A stretch of 11,259 nt of DNA from Candidatus Aminicenantes bacterium RBG_13_64_14. GTDB taxonomy: Bacteria > Acidobacteriota > Aminicenantia > Aminicenantales > Saccharicenantaceae. The position numbers and the translations under genes were made by a program. Under the pieces are notes generated by a model. That model did no database searches and had not been told where the DNA came from. It saw only the letters and a program-made list of their open reading frames with translations. The stretch covers positions 2,585-13,843 of the forward strand of contig MEXZ01000086.1 of the NCBI GenBank assembly GCA_001773855.1, read 5' to 3'. Numbering within the stretch: the stretch's first letter is position 1; every line of letters starts with the position of its first letter. This document shows positions 5,480-11,259 of the stretch, piece by piece.

Positions 5480-7686
5480 TAATAGATTTTGTCGAGCTTG
5501 ATGCCGCGGTAGTATTTCTTGAGGATGTCCTGGTATTTGCCGCCGGCCACGGCCATGCCGTAGGCGCCGACCTGACAGAGGCCGACACCGTGTCCCCAGC
5601 CGCGGCCCGAGAACGTGAGCGTATCGACGCGCCCGGCCTCGTCGTAGGACCGGTCCACGACGAACAACGTGTCGCGGAGACCCAGCGCGGCCCGGATCTG
5701 GAACCCGCGGACCGTCGCGCTGTTGTCCTTCCCGGTGACAACGAGCTCGGTGACCCGGCCCGACGCGCCCCGCGACTTGACGCCGATGTCGACGAGGACG
5801 CCGATGGGATACGACTGGTTGATCAGGGCCTCGAGCTCCTGGCGCGTTTTCCGGACCTGCCAGCGGTTGAACCGCGAGAACCGGTCGAGGACGTTCGAGT
5901 TCGGAGGGTAGAAGACCTCCAGATAGGCGACCTGGCCCTCCCGCTCGAGCCAGCGGACATTCTCGCCGCCGAGAAGTGTCAGTTTCGTGGCGAACGTCGT
6001 CTCCCCTTCGACCGTCCGGAGCAGCCGGACGTGGTTGGAAAGGGCGAGCGTCTTCCGTTCGAAATCCTGGCCGACTTCGATCGTACCCTTCCCCGCCACC
6101 CGGAACGTCCCGGATTGGAAGAAGTCCTTCTGGTCCTTGACGATGCGGGCCAGGGCCACGGCCAGTTCGGCCCGGCTGACAGCCCGGAGGGGGTCTCCGG
6201 AGCGCACGGCGGCCGGGACAAGCCCCGATTGCATACAGTAGGCCATGGGCCCGCGGTCCCTGCCCTGGACCTGGGGGACGTCCTTGAGGATGAAATCCAC
6301 CTCGCCCGGCAGAAGCAGCTGTTCGATCCGTTCCTGCCAACCGAAGGCCTCGACGAGGAGACGGGCCAGACCGATGAAATCCAGGGCCGCGGAATTGGGA
6401 ACGAATCCCTGGTCCTTGACGCCAAGGAGCCGGCGCGTGTCCTTGATCCATTCGACCGCCTCGTCGAAGGACACCTCCTGCCGGAAGTCCAGGGGTTTGG
6501 CGCCCATGGGCACGATACCCAGGCCGAGAAGGAGGGCGACGTCGAGGCTGGCGTTCCGGCCGTCGATGGTGATGGGCACGACCGGGGTCCTGGCCTCGAT
6601 CAGCCATTCCGGTTGCTTCTCGAGGGTGCATTCGACGCTCTTAAGGTAGGGAGCGGGACGGCCGGCGAAGACGCTCTCGACATTCTCGGTCTTGCCGCCG
6701 CAGGTGCTCGTATAGAGGGCATTGATCAGCTCGCCCCGATAGCGCATGACTTCGCCCTTCGTCTCGTCCACCGCCCGGGTGCTCAGGGGGTGTTCGGACG
6801 ACATGCCCAGGTAGAGCTGGGACCGCGGCGTATTGACCAGGTCGTAGCCGAATTGCTTGAACTGGCCCTTGTTCTTGAGAGCGTATGTCCGGGCGGCCAC
6901 GGCCTGGGCCTTGAGCGCCTCGAGGGCGTTGAACTGGCCGGGCGAGAGCTCGCCGGGGACGACGCTCTTCAGGTAGTCCTCGAGGTTGACGACGTTGGTG
7001 AGGATGATCCCCTTCCGGCTCCCTTTCATGATCAGGAAGCCTCTGTAGCTCCGCCCGTTGAGGCTGAGAAAACTCTGGGGGTTACCGGGGATGAAGTAGA
7101 TGGTCGATTCCCGGCCGAGGGGCTTAAGCTCGTCGGCGATGAGCATCCAGATCGACTGGGCCCCCGCCTCCGTGATGTCCTCGCGGTCGATCCAGACGTC
7201 CTTTACGCCGGCCGCGTTGAGCTGCGCGATCTTGGCCAAAGCGTCGCCTCGGGTCAGGAAATCGCCGAGCTTGATCTCGAAGACGCCGGCGGCGTCCGCT
7301 TGGGAATCTTCGGCGACATAGACATTACCGCCGATCCTGCTCTTGAAGCCGGCGGCCAAGAGGTCCGCCTCTTCCCGTTCCTTGGCGTGGGCCAGGAGGA
7401 TGACGTACTTCTCCGTGATCTTCTCCGCTCCCCCCTTGATCTGGACCTCGTCGGCATCGTCGGCGATCAGCTTGTAGCCCGTGTCGACCTCGTAGATCTT
7501 CATGCCCGAGGAGGAGCGGATGCGGATGTCCGGGAGGTTCGTGCCCAGGCCGATGGTGATGACCGGCTTGGGGATCATGAAGCCGTGGAAGAAAGCCCCT
7601 TCCGTCCCAAATTCGACAGGGATCCCCCCGAAGAAAAGGAAGGCGGCGATCGGGATAAACAGGTACTTATTCTTGCGAAACTTCAT
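5479..7686 (-). CDS. SpoIID/LytB-domain exported protein with SPOR-like region
   Basis: This 735-residue protein starts with a basic stretch and a hydrophobic segment (MKFRKNKYLFIPIAAFLFFGG), a signal peptide or anchor. Residues 92-168 look like a SPOR domain: KYVILLAHAK, a helix, NVYVAED, GVFEIKLGDFLTRGDAL, LNAAGVKDVWIDRE. The SpoIID domain follows: LEDYLKSVVPGEL (235-247), ALKAQAVAARTYAL (257-270), TSTCGGKTE (326-334), and far downstream GRGWGHGVGLCQVGAYGMA (694-712). SpoIID-type proteins are lytic transglycosylases acting on peptidoglycan glycan strands, preferring stripped ones in Bacillus, and SPOR domains bind such glycans; cell-wall remodelling is therefore likely. The interval of about 360 residues between the CGG and GRGWGHG motifs is unusually long. 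Part of it (481-517, MAYCMQSGLVPA to SRAELAVALARIV) resembles an SLH repeat. There is no clear Shine-Dalgarno, but the next upstream in-frame codons reach a stop without another start. Confidence 0.88.
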   Translation of the reverse strand: MKFRKNKYLFIPIAAFLFFGGIPVEFGTEGAFFHGFMIPKPVITIGLGTNLPDIRIRSSSGMKIYEVDTGYKLIADDADEVQIKGGAEKITEKYVILLAHAKEREEADLLAAGFKSRIGGNVYVAEDSQADAAGVFEIKLGDFLTRGDALAKIAQLNAAGVKDVWIDREDITEAGAQSIWMLIADELKPLGRESTIYFIPGNPQSFLSLNGRSYRGFLIMKGSRKGIILTNVVNLEDYLKSVVPGELSPGQFNALEALKAQAVAARTYALKNKGQFKQFGYDLVNTPRSQLYLGMSSEHPLSTRAVDETKGEVMRYRGELINALYTSTCGGKTENVESVFAGRPAPYLKSVECTLEKQPEWLIEARTPVVPITIDGRNASLDVALLLGLGIVPMGAKPLDFRQEVSFDEAVEWIKDTRRLLGVKDQGFVPNSAALDFIGLARLLVEAFGWQERIEQLLLPGEVDFILKDVPQVQGRDRGPMAYCMQSGLVPAAVRSGDPLRAVSRAELAVALARIVKDQKDFFQSGTFRVAGKGTIEVGQDFERKTLALSNHVRLLRTVEGETTFATKLTLLGGENVRWLEREGQVAYLEVFYPPNSNVLDRFSRFNRWQVRKTRQELEALINQSYPIGVLVDIGVKSRGASGRVTELVVTGKDNSATVRGFQIRAALGLRDTLFVVDRSYDEAGRVDTLTFSGRGWGHGVGLCQVGAYGMAVAGGKYQDILKKYYRGIKLDKIY

Positions 7687-7716
7687 AGGGAACCAGCTGA
7701 CTATATGGACGGATCT

Positions 7717-7745
7717 ATGCTAGCGGATGCGGACAAGCTTGTCAA
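7717..7745 (-). promoter_or_regulatory. Promoter of the SpoIID-domain gene
   Basis: On the minus strand a perfect TTGACA (7745-7740), a 17-nt spacer and TAGCAT (7722-7717, 4 of 6). The start would fall near 7710, leaving a leader of about 24 nt. The SpoIID gene can thus be transcribed apart from the glycosidase gene upstream. Confidence 0.6.
7732..7743. promoter_or_regulatory. 12-bp perfect palindrome overlapping the SpoIID -35 box
   Basis: GACAAGCTTGTC is fully self-complementary and covers four bases of the TTGACA hexamer plus the start of the spacer. This is a typical place for a repressor site. A 12-bp palindrome is suggestive but may be chance. Confidence 0.35.
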
Positions 7746-7798
7746 GCGAAAAATCTAGATGTGCTACCCGGGCGCGCAATTGCCACAATATCTTGTAT

Positions 7799-9970
7799 TT
7801 AGTAGTGTTTTTTTACCGGGTTCGCCGCTCTGCTACCGTCGGGGACAGCCCTGAAATCCGCCGACCAATCGACCGTCCCGCTCTCGCCGGGAAGCAGCTT
7901 GACCCTGACCGTGAGGCCCTCGTTTTTCTTCTCGAGGACCGTGGCGCCCGGGCAGTCAAACTTGTCCAAACGATACCCCTCGGGCTCGGTCAGGAAGAGC
8001 TCGTAAGGGTCGCCGGCGATGACGAAGCTCCTCCCGGAAAGCCTTCCGTCCGCCCATCGGACATCCGCCAGGTCCACCCCGCCGCAGGTGACATGCCGGC
8101 TCGTGGCGATGACCTGGGGGCGGGGCTGCCTTTCCCGGATGACCAGAGCCTGCGAGCGGAAGATGGGATCGAGCGGGCCCGAAGCGAACGAACCGGTGAA
8201 GCTCCCCAGAAGCTGCCGCGTCCAGAACTCGAAGACGTAGTATTCCTTCCCGGGGTCTAGACCGAGGTCGGCGAACCGGATCTCCCGGACGGACTCGCCC
8301 GTCCGGCCGAGGACCATCCAGTCCTCGAAAGGCCGGGCGATCTCGAGAAGGAAGAGGTCGCAGGTCGGCTGAAGGCCGGCATCGAAGACCCGGGAGCCGG
8401 AGCCGCTGACCTCGGCCCCGACGCGGCCGAGCTCGTCGGACCTCGACGGGTCGACGTCGAAGATCTGCCCCGGTCGGGTCCAGAGGACGGGCGCCGCCCG
8501 GCGGGCGGGCTCGACGGCCTCCGTCCGGTAGAGCTCCGGCTTGTCGGTCAGCAGCAGGATCGACCCGGTGAGCGATGTCACGAGGGTCGATTTGTAGCGG
8601 TCCTCGTTGAGTTCGATGTGGTCCGGGTCGTTCCGCCACACGACGTTGTTCCAGGAGTTGAACTGGGCCAGACCGGCGTAGGAGAAGCCGTCCGTTCCGA
8701 TCCGGCAGCCGTCGAGGAGGCCGATGAGCTCGGGCCGGATGCCCCAGCAACCGAGGAGGAAAAAATCCCGGCCGATCTCCTGGCGGATCGCCTCGAGGTA
8801 GCTTCTGTAGGCGGCGACGAGGTTGCTCTTGGTCCTCTCGAAATGGCCGGCATGGGCGTTGTATCCTTCGTAACGAAGGTGGCGCAGGGCGTCGACCTTG
8901 TAGTATTCCCAGCCCATTTCCCGCAGACCACGGTACACCGGCCTGACCACGGCGTCGACCGCCTCCGCCTTCGAGGCGTCGAGGCTGAACTCGATCCAGC
9001 TGCCGCGGGCGGGGCGCCCCGTCTCGTCGCTCACGAACCAGTCCGGTCGCGAGGCGGCGAAATCGGCCTGCTTGAAGGCGACGTTGGTCCAGATGCCCGG
9101 CTTCAGGCCTTTGCTCTTGATGTAGCGCGGCAGGAATCCCAGCCCGCGGGGAAACTTGGCGTTCGCTTCGAGCCAGAGCTCGGGCAATCCCTCGCCGCGC
9201 TGATAGCCGTCATCGATCTGGAGGTATTCGTAGCCGAACGGCAGGAGGACGGTCGAGAGCGTATCGGCCGTCTCCACGATGTCCCTTTCCGTCACCTTGT
9301 CAAGGAAAGCGAACCAGGAGATCCAGCCGGCGACGGGATGCGGCCAGATCTTGTAGGTCCACGGTTCGAAGAACTCGAGGCCCCGGTGAACCTGGTAGAA
9401 CCGAGGCCGGAAACGGACAACGATCTCGCCGCCCTCGGCCTCGAAGCCGTATTGCCGGATTCCCGGCTCTTCCTCGAGGCACCTGACCGAGGCCCGCGGC
9501 CCGGCGTCGACTGAAAACGCCCAGTCCCGGCCCCGGTCGTAGACGGCCCGGTTGAGCAGGCTGCGGCTCGCACCGGAAACGTGCCGGACCATGACCGGAC
9601 CGCGGTCGCGGCGGTCGGCTTCGCAAGGGAACGACTCGGGGCCGCCGAAGAGAGTGCCTATGAGCCGGATCTTGCCGCCCCGATCGCGGGGGGTCAGGAG
9701 GATGACCTGGCTGACGGCATCTCCCGACCGAAAGACGTTGATCTTGGCCTCTACTCCGGACTCGACCCCGGAGATCTCACCCGTGAATATCTCCCGGCCA
9801 TCATAACGGATGCGGAGCTTGTTCCCTTTGATGGAAACGTGGGCAGCCTCATTCGGCGGCGGCGCCGAAGCCGGTCCCTTCCTGCCGCAAGATGCCAGAA
9901 CCGCGGCCAACCCCAAGACCACCATGGCAACGATCACGGACACCCCTTTAGATGTCAGGCGTTTCTTCAT
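7799..9970 (-). CDS. GH36-like (alpha-galactosidase clan) lipoprotein
   Basis: This 723-residue protein begins with a lipoprotein signal ending in LASC (25-28), so C28 is probably lipidated and the enzyme sits at the membrane facing outward. Residues 45-200 form a beta-rich N-terminal domain. The catalytic (beta/alpha)8 barrel shows GWISWFAFLDKVTERDI (215-231), YEYLQIDDGYQ (247-257), NAKFPRGLGFLPRYI (270-284), KPGIWTNV (290-297), YYKVDALRH (356-364) and FLLGCWG..CRIGTDG (404-428). By family logic D360 in YYKVD is the nucleophile and D427 in RIGTD the acid/base. WRNDPDHIELNE (445-456) is also typical, and a beta-sandwich C-terminal region follows. Clan members hydrolyse alpha-galactosides or related alpha-linked sugars; the exact substrate is not visible. 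Start: GAGGAG 6 nt before the ATG. It stands alone, with no transporter or sugar kinase beside it. Confidence 0.85.
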   Translation of the reverse strand: MKKRLTSKGVSVIVAMVVLGLAAVLASCGRKGPASAPPPNEAAHVSIKGNKLRIRYDGREIFTGEISGVESGVEAKINVFRSGDAVSQVILLTPRDRGGKIRLIGTLFGGPESFPCEADRRDRGPVMVRHVSGASRSLLNRAVYDRGRDWAFSVDAGPRASVRCLEEEPGIRQYGFEAEGGEIVVRFRPRFYQVHRGLEFFEPWTYKIWPHPVAGWISWFAFLDKVTERDIVETADTLSTVLLPFGYEYLQIDDGYQRGEGLPELWLEANAKFPRGLGFLPRYIKSKGLKPGIWTNVAFKQADFAASRPDWFVSDETGRPARGSWIEFSLDASKAEAVDAVVRPVYRGLREMGWEYYKVDALRHLRYEGYNAHAGHFERTKSNLVAAYRSYLEAIRQEIGRDFFLLGCWGIRPELIGLLDGCRIGTDGFSYAGLAQFNSWNNVVWRNDPDHIELNEDRYKSTLVTSLTGSILLLTDKPELYRTEAVEPARRAAPVLWTRPGQIFDVDPSRSDELGRVGAEVSGSGSRVFDAGLQPTCDLFLLEIARPFEDWMVLGRTGESVREIRFADLGLDPGKEYYVFEFWTRQLLGSFTGSFASGPLDPIFRSQALVIRERQPRPQVIATSRHVTCGGVDLADVRWADGRLSGRSFVIAGDPYELFLTEPEGYRLDKFDCPGATVLEKKNEGLTVRVKLLPGESGTVDWSADFRAVPDGSRAANPVKKHY

Positions 9971-10032
9971 CGGTCTCTCCTCGTTTATTGATGGGCGTCA
10001 TGGGACTCGCCGCCGCGCACTCGATCCCGTCC

Positions 10033-10061
10033 ATTTTATCCGGGCTCTGCGCTAATGACAA
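10033..10061 (-). promoter_or_regulatory. Promoter of the GH36-like lipoprotein gene
   Basis: On the minus strand TTGTCA (10061-10056, 5 of 6), a 17-nt spacer and TAAAAT (10038-10033, 5 of 6). The predicted start near 10026 gives a leader of about 56 nt. Confidence 0.65.
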
Positions 10062-10127
10062 CGCTAAACGCATCGTGAGGGGCTTTTCGCTTCAAACTAA
10101 GATAAAGTGACACACATCTAATGGGCA

Positions 10128-10366
10128 TGGAGGCGGCCGCCGGAAATCGGGGCGAGGGGAATATCGGAGAGAGCATAAGCGGTGATTTAGTCGGTCGGCG
10201 TGACGGACGAGGGCAGTTTCAGGGGAAACCGCCAAAACGTGTTTGAGCTCGGCGTAGCGCACGCCGAGCGAGTTGTTTTGGTGCCGAGTCCGGTGCGATG
10301 ACCGGCGTGAAAAATCACCGCAGCGAACGAAGATATTCCCCGAAGCCCCTCCGCGGCCGTCGTCCA
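10128..10366. other. ~240-nt self-complementary element: structured RNA or palindromic mobile element
   Basis: The two halves pair in strict mirror order. Helices seen: TGGAGG with TCgTCCA (10128-10133/10360-10366, one bulge, one G-T), CGGCCGC/GCGGCCG (10134-10140/10353-10359), GGA/TCC (10142-10144/10350-10352), GGGGC/GCCCC (10149-10153/10345-10349), GGGGAATATC/GATATTCCCC (10156-10165/10332-10341), GCGGTGATTT/AAATCACCGC (10179-10188/10312-10321), CGGTC/GACCG (10192-10196/10300-10304), GGAC/GTCC (10205-10208/10288-10291), CGCCAAAA/TTTTGGTG (10230-10237/10276-10283) and apical GCTCGGCGT/ACGCCGAGC (10247-10255/10261-10269) with a 5-nt loop. A side hairpin GTTTC/GAAAC lies at 10216-10229. Internal loops are conserved-looking and unequal. 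I recognise no known RNA family, and the strand cannot be decided. A MITE-like or ssDNA-folded mobile element is an equal alternative. Confidence 0.6.
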
Positions 10367-10380
10367 ACATAGCGGAGGGG
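10346..10380. other. 9-bp hairpin overlapping the right arm of the folded element
   Basis: CCCCTCCGC (10346-10354) pairs with GCGGAGGGG (10372-10380) around a 17-nt loop. The left arm is the same sequence used by the outer helices of the large element, so the two folds exclude each other. Confidence 0.45.
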
Positions 10381-10392
10381 GCTGGGAGGCCG

Positions 10393-10411
10393 GGGGATAT
10401 GCATGATCCCC
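10393..10411. other. 6-bp hairpin GGGGAT/ATCCCC
   Basis: GGGGAT (10393-10398) and ATCCCC (10406-10411) flank a 7-nt loop holding ATGCAT. It lies between the folded element and the next promoter, without a T-tract. Confidence 0.3.
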
Positions 10412-10459
10412 ATCATTGCCAGAACGGGCAGCGTCCCGCGGCCAAGCGGTGATAGAGGA

Positions 10460-10475
10460 ATTCGCGGCGGCGAAT
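10460..10475. promoter_or_regulatory. 6-bp dyad ATTCGC/GCGAAT upstream of the last gene
   Basis: ATTCGC and GCGAAT flank a GGCG loop in the spacer to -35 zone of the following promoter. The direct repeats GTGATAGA at 10448 and 10476 bracket it, making a compact control region. Confidence 0.3.
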
Positions 10476-10479
10476 GTGA

Positions 10480-10497
10480 TAGAATTCCGGGGAATTC
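10480..10497 (+). promoter_or_regulatory. Extended -10 promoter overlapped by a palindrome
   Basis: TGaTAGAAT gives an extended -10 (TAGAAT 10480-10485, 5 of 6) with no clear -35. The perfect dyad GAATTCC-gg-GGAATTC (10482-10497) covers the -10 and likely start, an operator-like position. An AGGGAG Shine-Dalgarno follows at 10501-10506, 8 nt before ATG 10515. Confidence 0.45.
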
Positions 10498-10514
10498 ATT
10501 AGGGAGACCGGACC

Positions 10515-11259
10515 ATGAAAAAAGCGCTCCTCGCGGCCCTCGCGGGCTTGTGCCTCCTCCAGGCGGGGCTTCCCAGTCCTAACCGGACCGGGGCAGGGCT
10601 TGCCAGTCCCGGTCCGGTTAGGGCCGGGGCGGGGTTGGCCGCCGTCGACAGCCTGTCCCAGCTCTTCGGCCCGGGCAAGGCCGTCCTCGACCTCGACGGA
10701 GACGGTTTCCCGGAGAAGCCGGCCGTCACCATCATCATCCCCGACAAGCCAACGGCCCGCGAGGTCGCCCTGGCCGCCGACATCGCCGCCCGGGTCAATT
10801 TCGAGAGCCTGGCCGTCGACTTCGGGCTCGTCCGACGGGAATCGGAGGTCGCCGGCCGGCAGCCCATCCCCTTCCCGATCCTCATCGGCAGCAACCTGGC
10901 CTGGGTCCGTGAAGCTTTGAAGGAGCGCCGGCTCGACCCCGTCTCGCTCGGCCCGAACCGGGGGCTGGTGTTCCTGTTCGCCCGGAAAAATCAGCGCGGC
11001 ATCGCCTGCGTCGCAGGGTCGGACGAGGCCCTCCTCCGGACCGGACGGGCCTTTTTCCTGCGCTGGCCGTATTTTTGGGAAGTCTGGGGCAGCGAGATCG
11101 GGGCCACCTACATGAGCCTCGAGAACGATCTGGCCGCGTTCCTGGCCGCGGCGGGAGTCAAGTTCCAGAAGACGGTCATCCGGGATGCGCTTTACGAATT
11201 CCCCGTCGACCCCGGCCCATCGGACGGCCTCCGGGCCTTAACCTTCGACCAGGGCCAGA
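10515..11259 (+). CDS. Secreted protein of unknown function, C-terminus cut by window edge
   Basis: 248 residues are visible before the right edge. The start is set by AGGGAG 8 nt before the ATG. A Sec signal peptide (MKKALLAALAGLCLLQA) leads into a Gly/Ala/Pro-rich linker (residues 18-43) made of two 10-residue repeat units. The mature part begins near VDSLSQLFGPGKAVLDLDGDGFPEKP (44-69); the DLDGDGFPE stretch resembles the calcium-binding or FG-GAP-like loops of secreted proteins. It continues with alternating strands and helices: AVTIIIPDKPT, a helix rich in Ala, PFPILIGSN (119-127), NRGLVFLFAR (148-157), GIACVAGSDEALLRTGRAFFLRWPYFW (162-188). I do not recognise the family and assign no function. 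Codon use is GC3-rich like its neighbours. It is divergent from the glycosidase gene across the folded element. Confidence 0.75.
   Translation, partial: MKKALLAALAGLCLLQAGLPSPNRTGAGLASPGPVRAGAGLAAVDSLSQLFGPGKAVLDLDGDGFPEKPAVTIIIPDKPTAREVALAADIAARVNFESLAVDFGLVRRESEVAGRQPIPFPILIGSNLAWVREALKERRLDPVSLGPNRGLVFLFARKNQRGIACVAGSDEALLRTGRAFFLRWPYFWEVWGSEIGATYMSLENDLAAFLAAAGVKFQKTVIRDALYEFPVDPGPSDGLRALTFDQGQ
10566..10622. repeat. 15-bp perfect inverted repeat plus 30-bp-period direct repeat inside a coding region
   Basis: CCTAACCGGACCGGG (10578-10592) and CCCGGTCCGGTTAGG (10608-10622) pair perfectly around a 15-nt spacer. GGGCTTCCCAGTCC (10566-10579) recurs as GGGCTTGCCAGTCC (10596-10609), 13 of 14 bases and exactly 30 nt apart, so the reading frame is kept. 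The block sits just after the signal peptide and encodes a low-complexity linker. Confidence 0.75.

Larger units (their letters stand above)
9971..10514. other. 544-bp non-coding region between divergent genes
   Basis: Going left to right it holds the glycosidase leader and promoter (9971-10061), a 66-nt stretch in which I see nothing (10062-10127), the folded element (10128-10366), a 9-bp alternative hairpin (10346-10380), a 6-bp hairpin (10393-10411), and the promoter region of the next gene with two dyads (10460-10497). No convincing protein-coding signal was found. Confidence 0.7.

Noticed and set aside
5467..7758. Long plus-strand open frame (763 codons) opposite the SpoIID gene
   Set aside because: It mirrors the SpoIID gene, is rich in acidic and Gly/Pro residues with no family motif, and has no Shine-Dalgarno; the minus-strand product has clear domains.
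10247..10279. Apical GC-rich hairpin followed by GAGTTGTTTT as a plus-strand terminator
   Set aside because: No plus-strand gene lies upstream, the T-run is late and interrupted, and the hairpin is the tip of a larger nested structure.
10128..10366. Folded element as an IscB-associated (HEARO/omega) RNA or a group II intron remnant
   Set aside because: No HNH nuclease or reverse transcriptase gene follows, no intron domain V is seen, and I cannot match the consensus by eye; a covariance-model search would decide.
10092..10370. 92-codon minus-strand open frame across the folded element
   Set aside because: It is Arg-rich without motifs, has no Shine-Dalgarno, and lies almost wholly in the self-complementary element, whose pairing explains the sequence better. 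A short peptide cannot be fully excluded.

Overview
Organism: the window is GC-rich, densely coded bacterial DNA. A lipobox lipoprotein, exported proteins with Sec signal peptides, a protein that looks like the acidobacterial VWFA-related family, and a SpoIID protein carrying a SPOR-like domain together suggest an acidobacteria-like lineage. Candidatus Aminicenantes/Acidobacteriota is my best guess, but this is inferred from protein style and no rRNA or other marker gene is present. Layout: (1) 1-3263, minus strand: an operon-like run of an aromatic/histidine ammonia-lyase homologue (1740-3263), an SDR oxidoreductase (1019-1735, 4 nt downstream) and a secreted VWFA-related protein (1-1005, 13 nt downstream, cut by the window edge). 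(2) 3264-3485: a divergent control region with a good promoter for each side, a 7-bp dyad at the lyase transcription start and a 13-bp AT-rich inverted repeat between the two -35 boxes. (3) 3486-4463, plus strand: an epimerase-type L-threonine 3-dehydrogenase. (4) 4470-5327, minus: a spermidine synthase-type aminopropyltransferase, convergent with the dehydrogenase and only 6 nt away. (5) 5479-7686, minus: a large SpoIID/LytB-domain exported protein with a SPOR-like N-terminal region and a very long insertion in the SpoIID domain. (6) 7799-9970, minus: a GH36-like (alpha-galactosidase clan) lipoprotein. (7) 9971-10514: a 544-bp non-coding stretch holding the glycosidase promoter, a striking ~240-nt element that folds on itself end to end, and small dyads at the promoter of the next gene. 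(8) 10515-11259, plus: the start of a secreted protein of unknown function, cut by the right edge. How the genes fit: the lyase/SDR pair and the divergent threonine dehydrogenase suggest amino-acid breakdown, while the aminopropyltransferase makes polyamines. SpoIID, the glycosidase, the VWFA-related protein and the last gene are cell-envelope or exported proteins. No hutU, hutI or other histidine-degradation gene accompanies the lyase, so its substrate is open. Most notable points: the folded ~240-nt intergenic element (10128-10366), a Cys in place of the MIO-forming Ser in the lyase (Ala-Cys-Gly), an SDR with no serine where the catalytic one should be, and the SpoIID domain split by about 360 residues. 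No tRNA, rRNA, CRISPR array or transposase gene was found.
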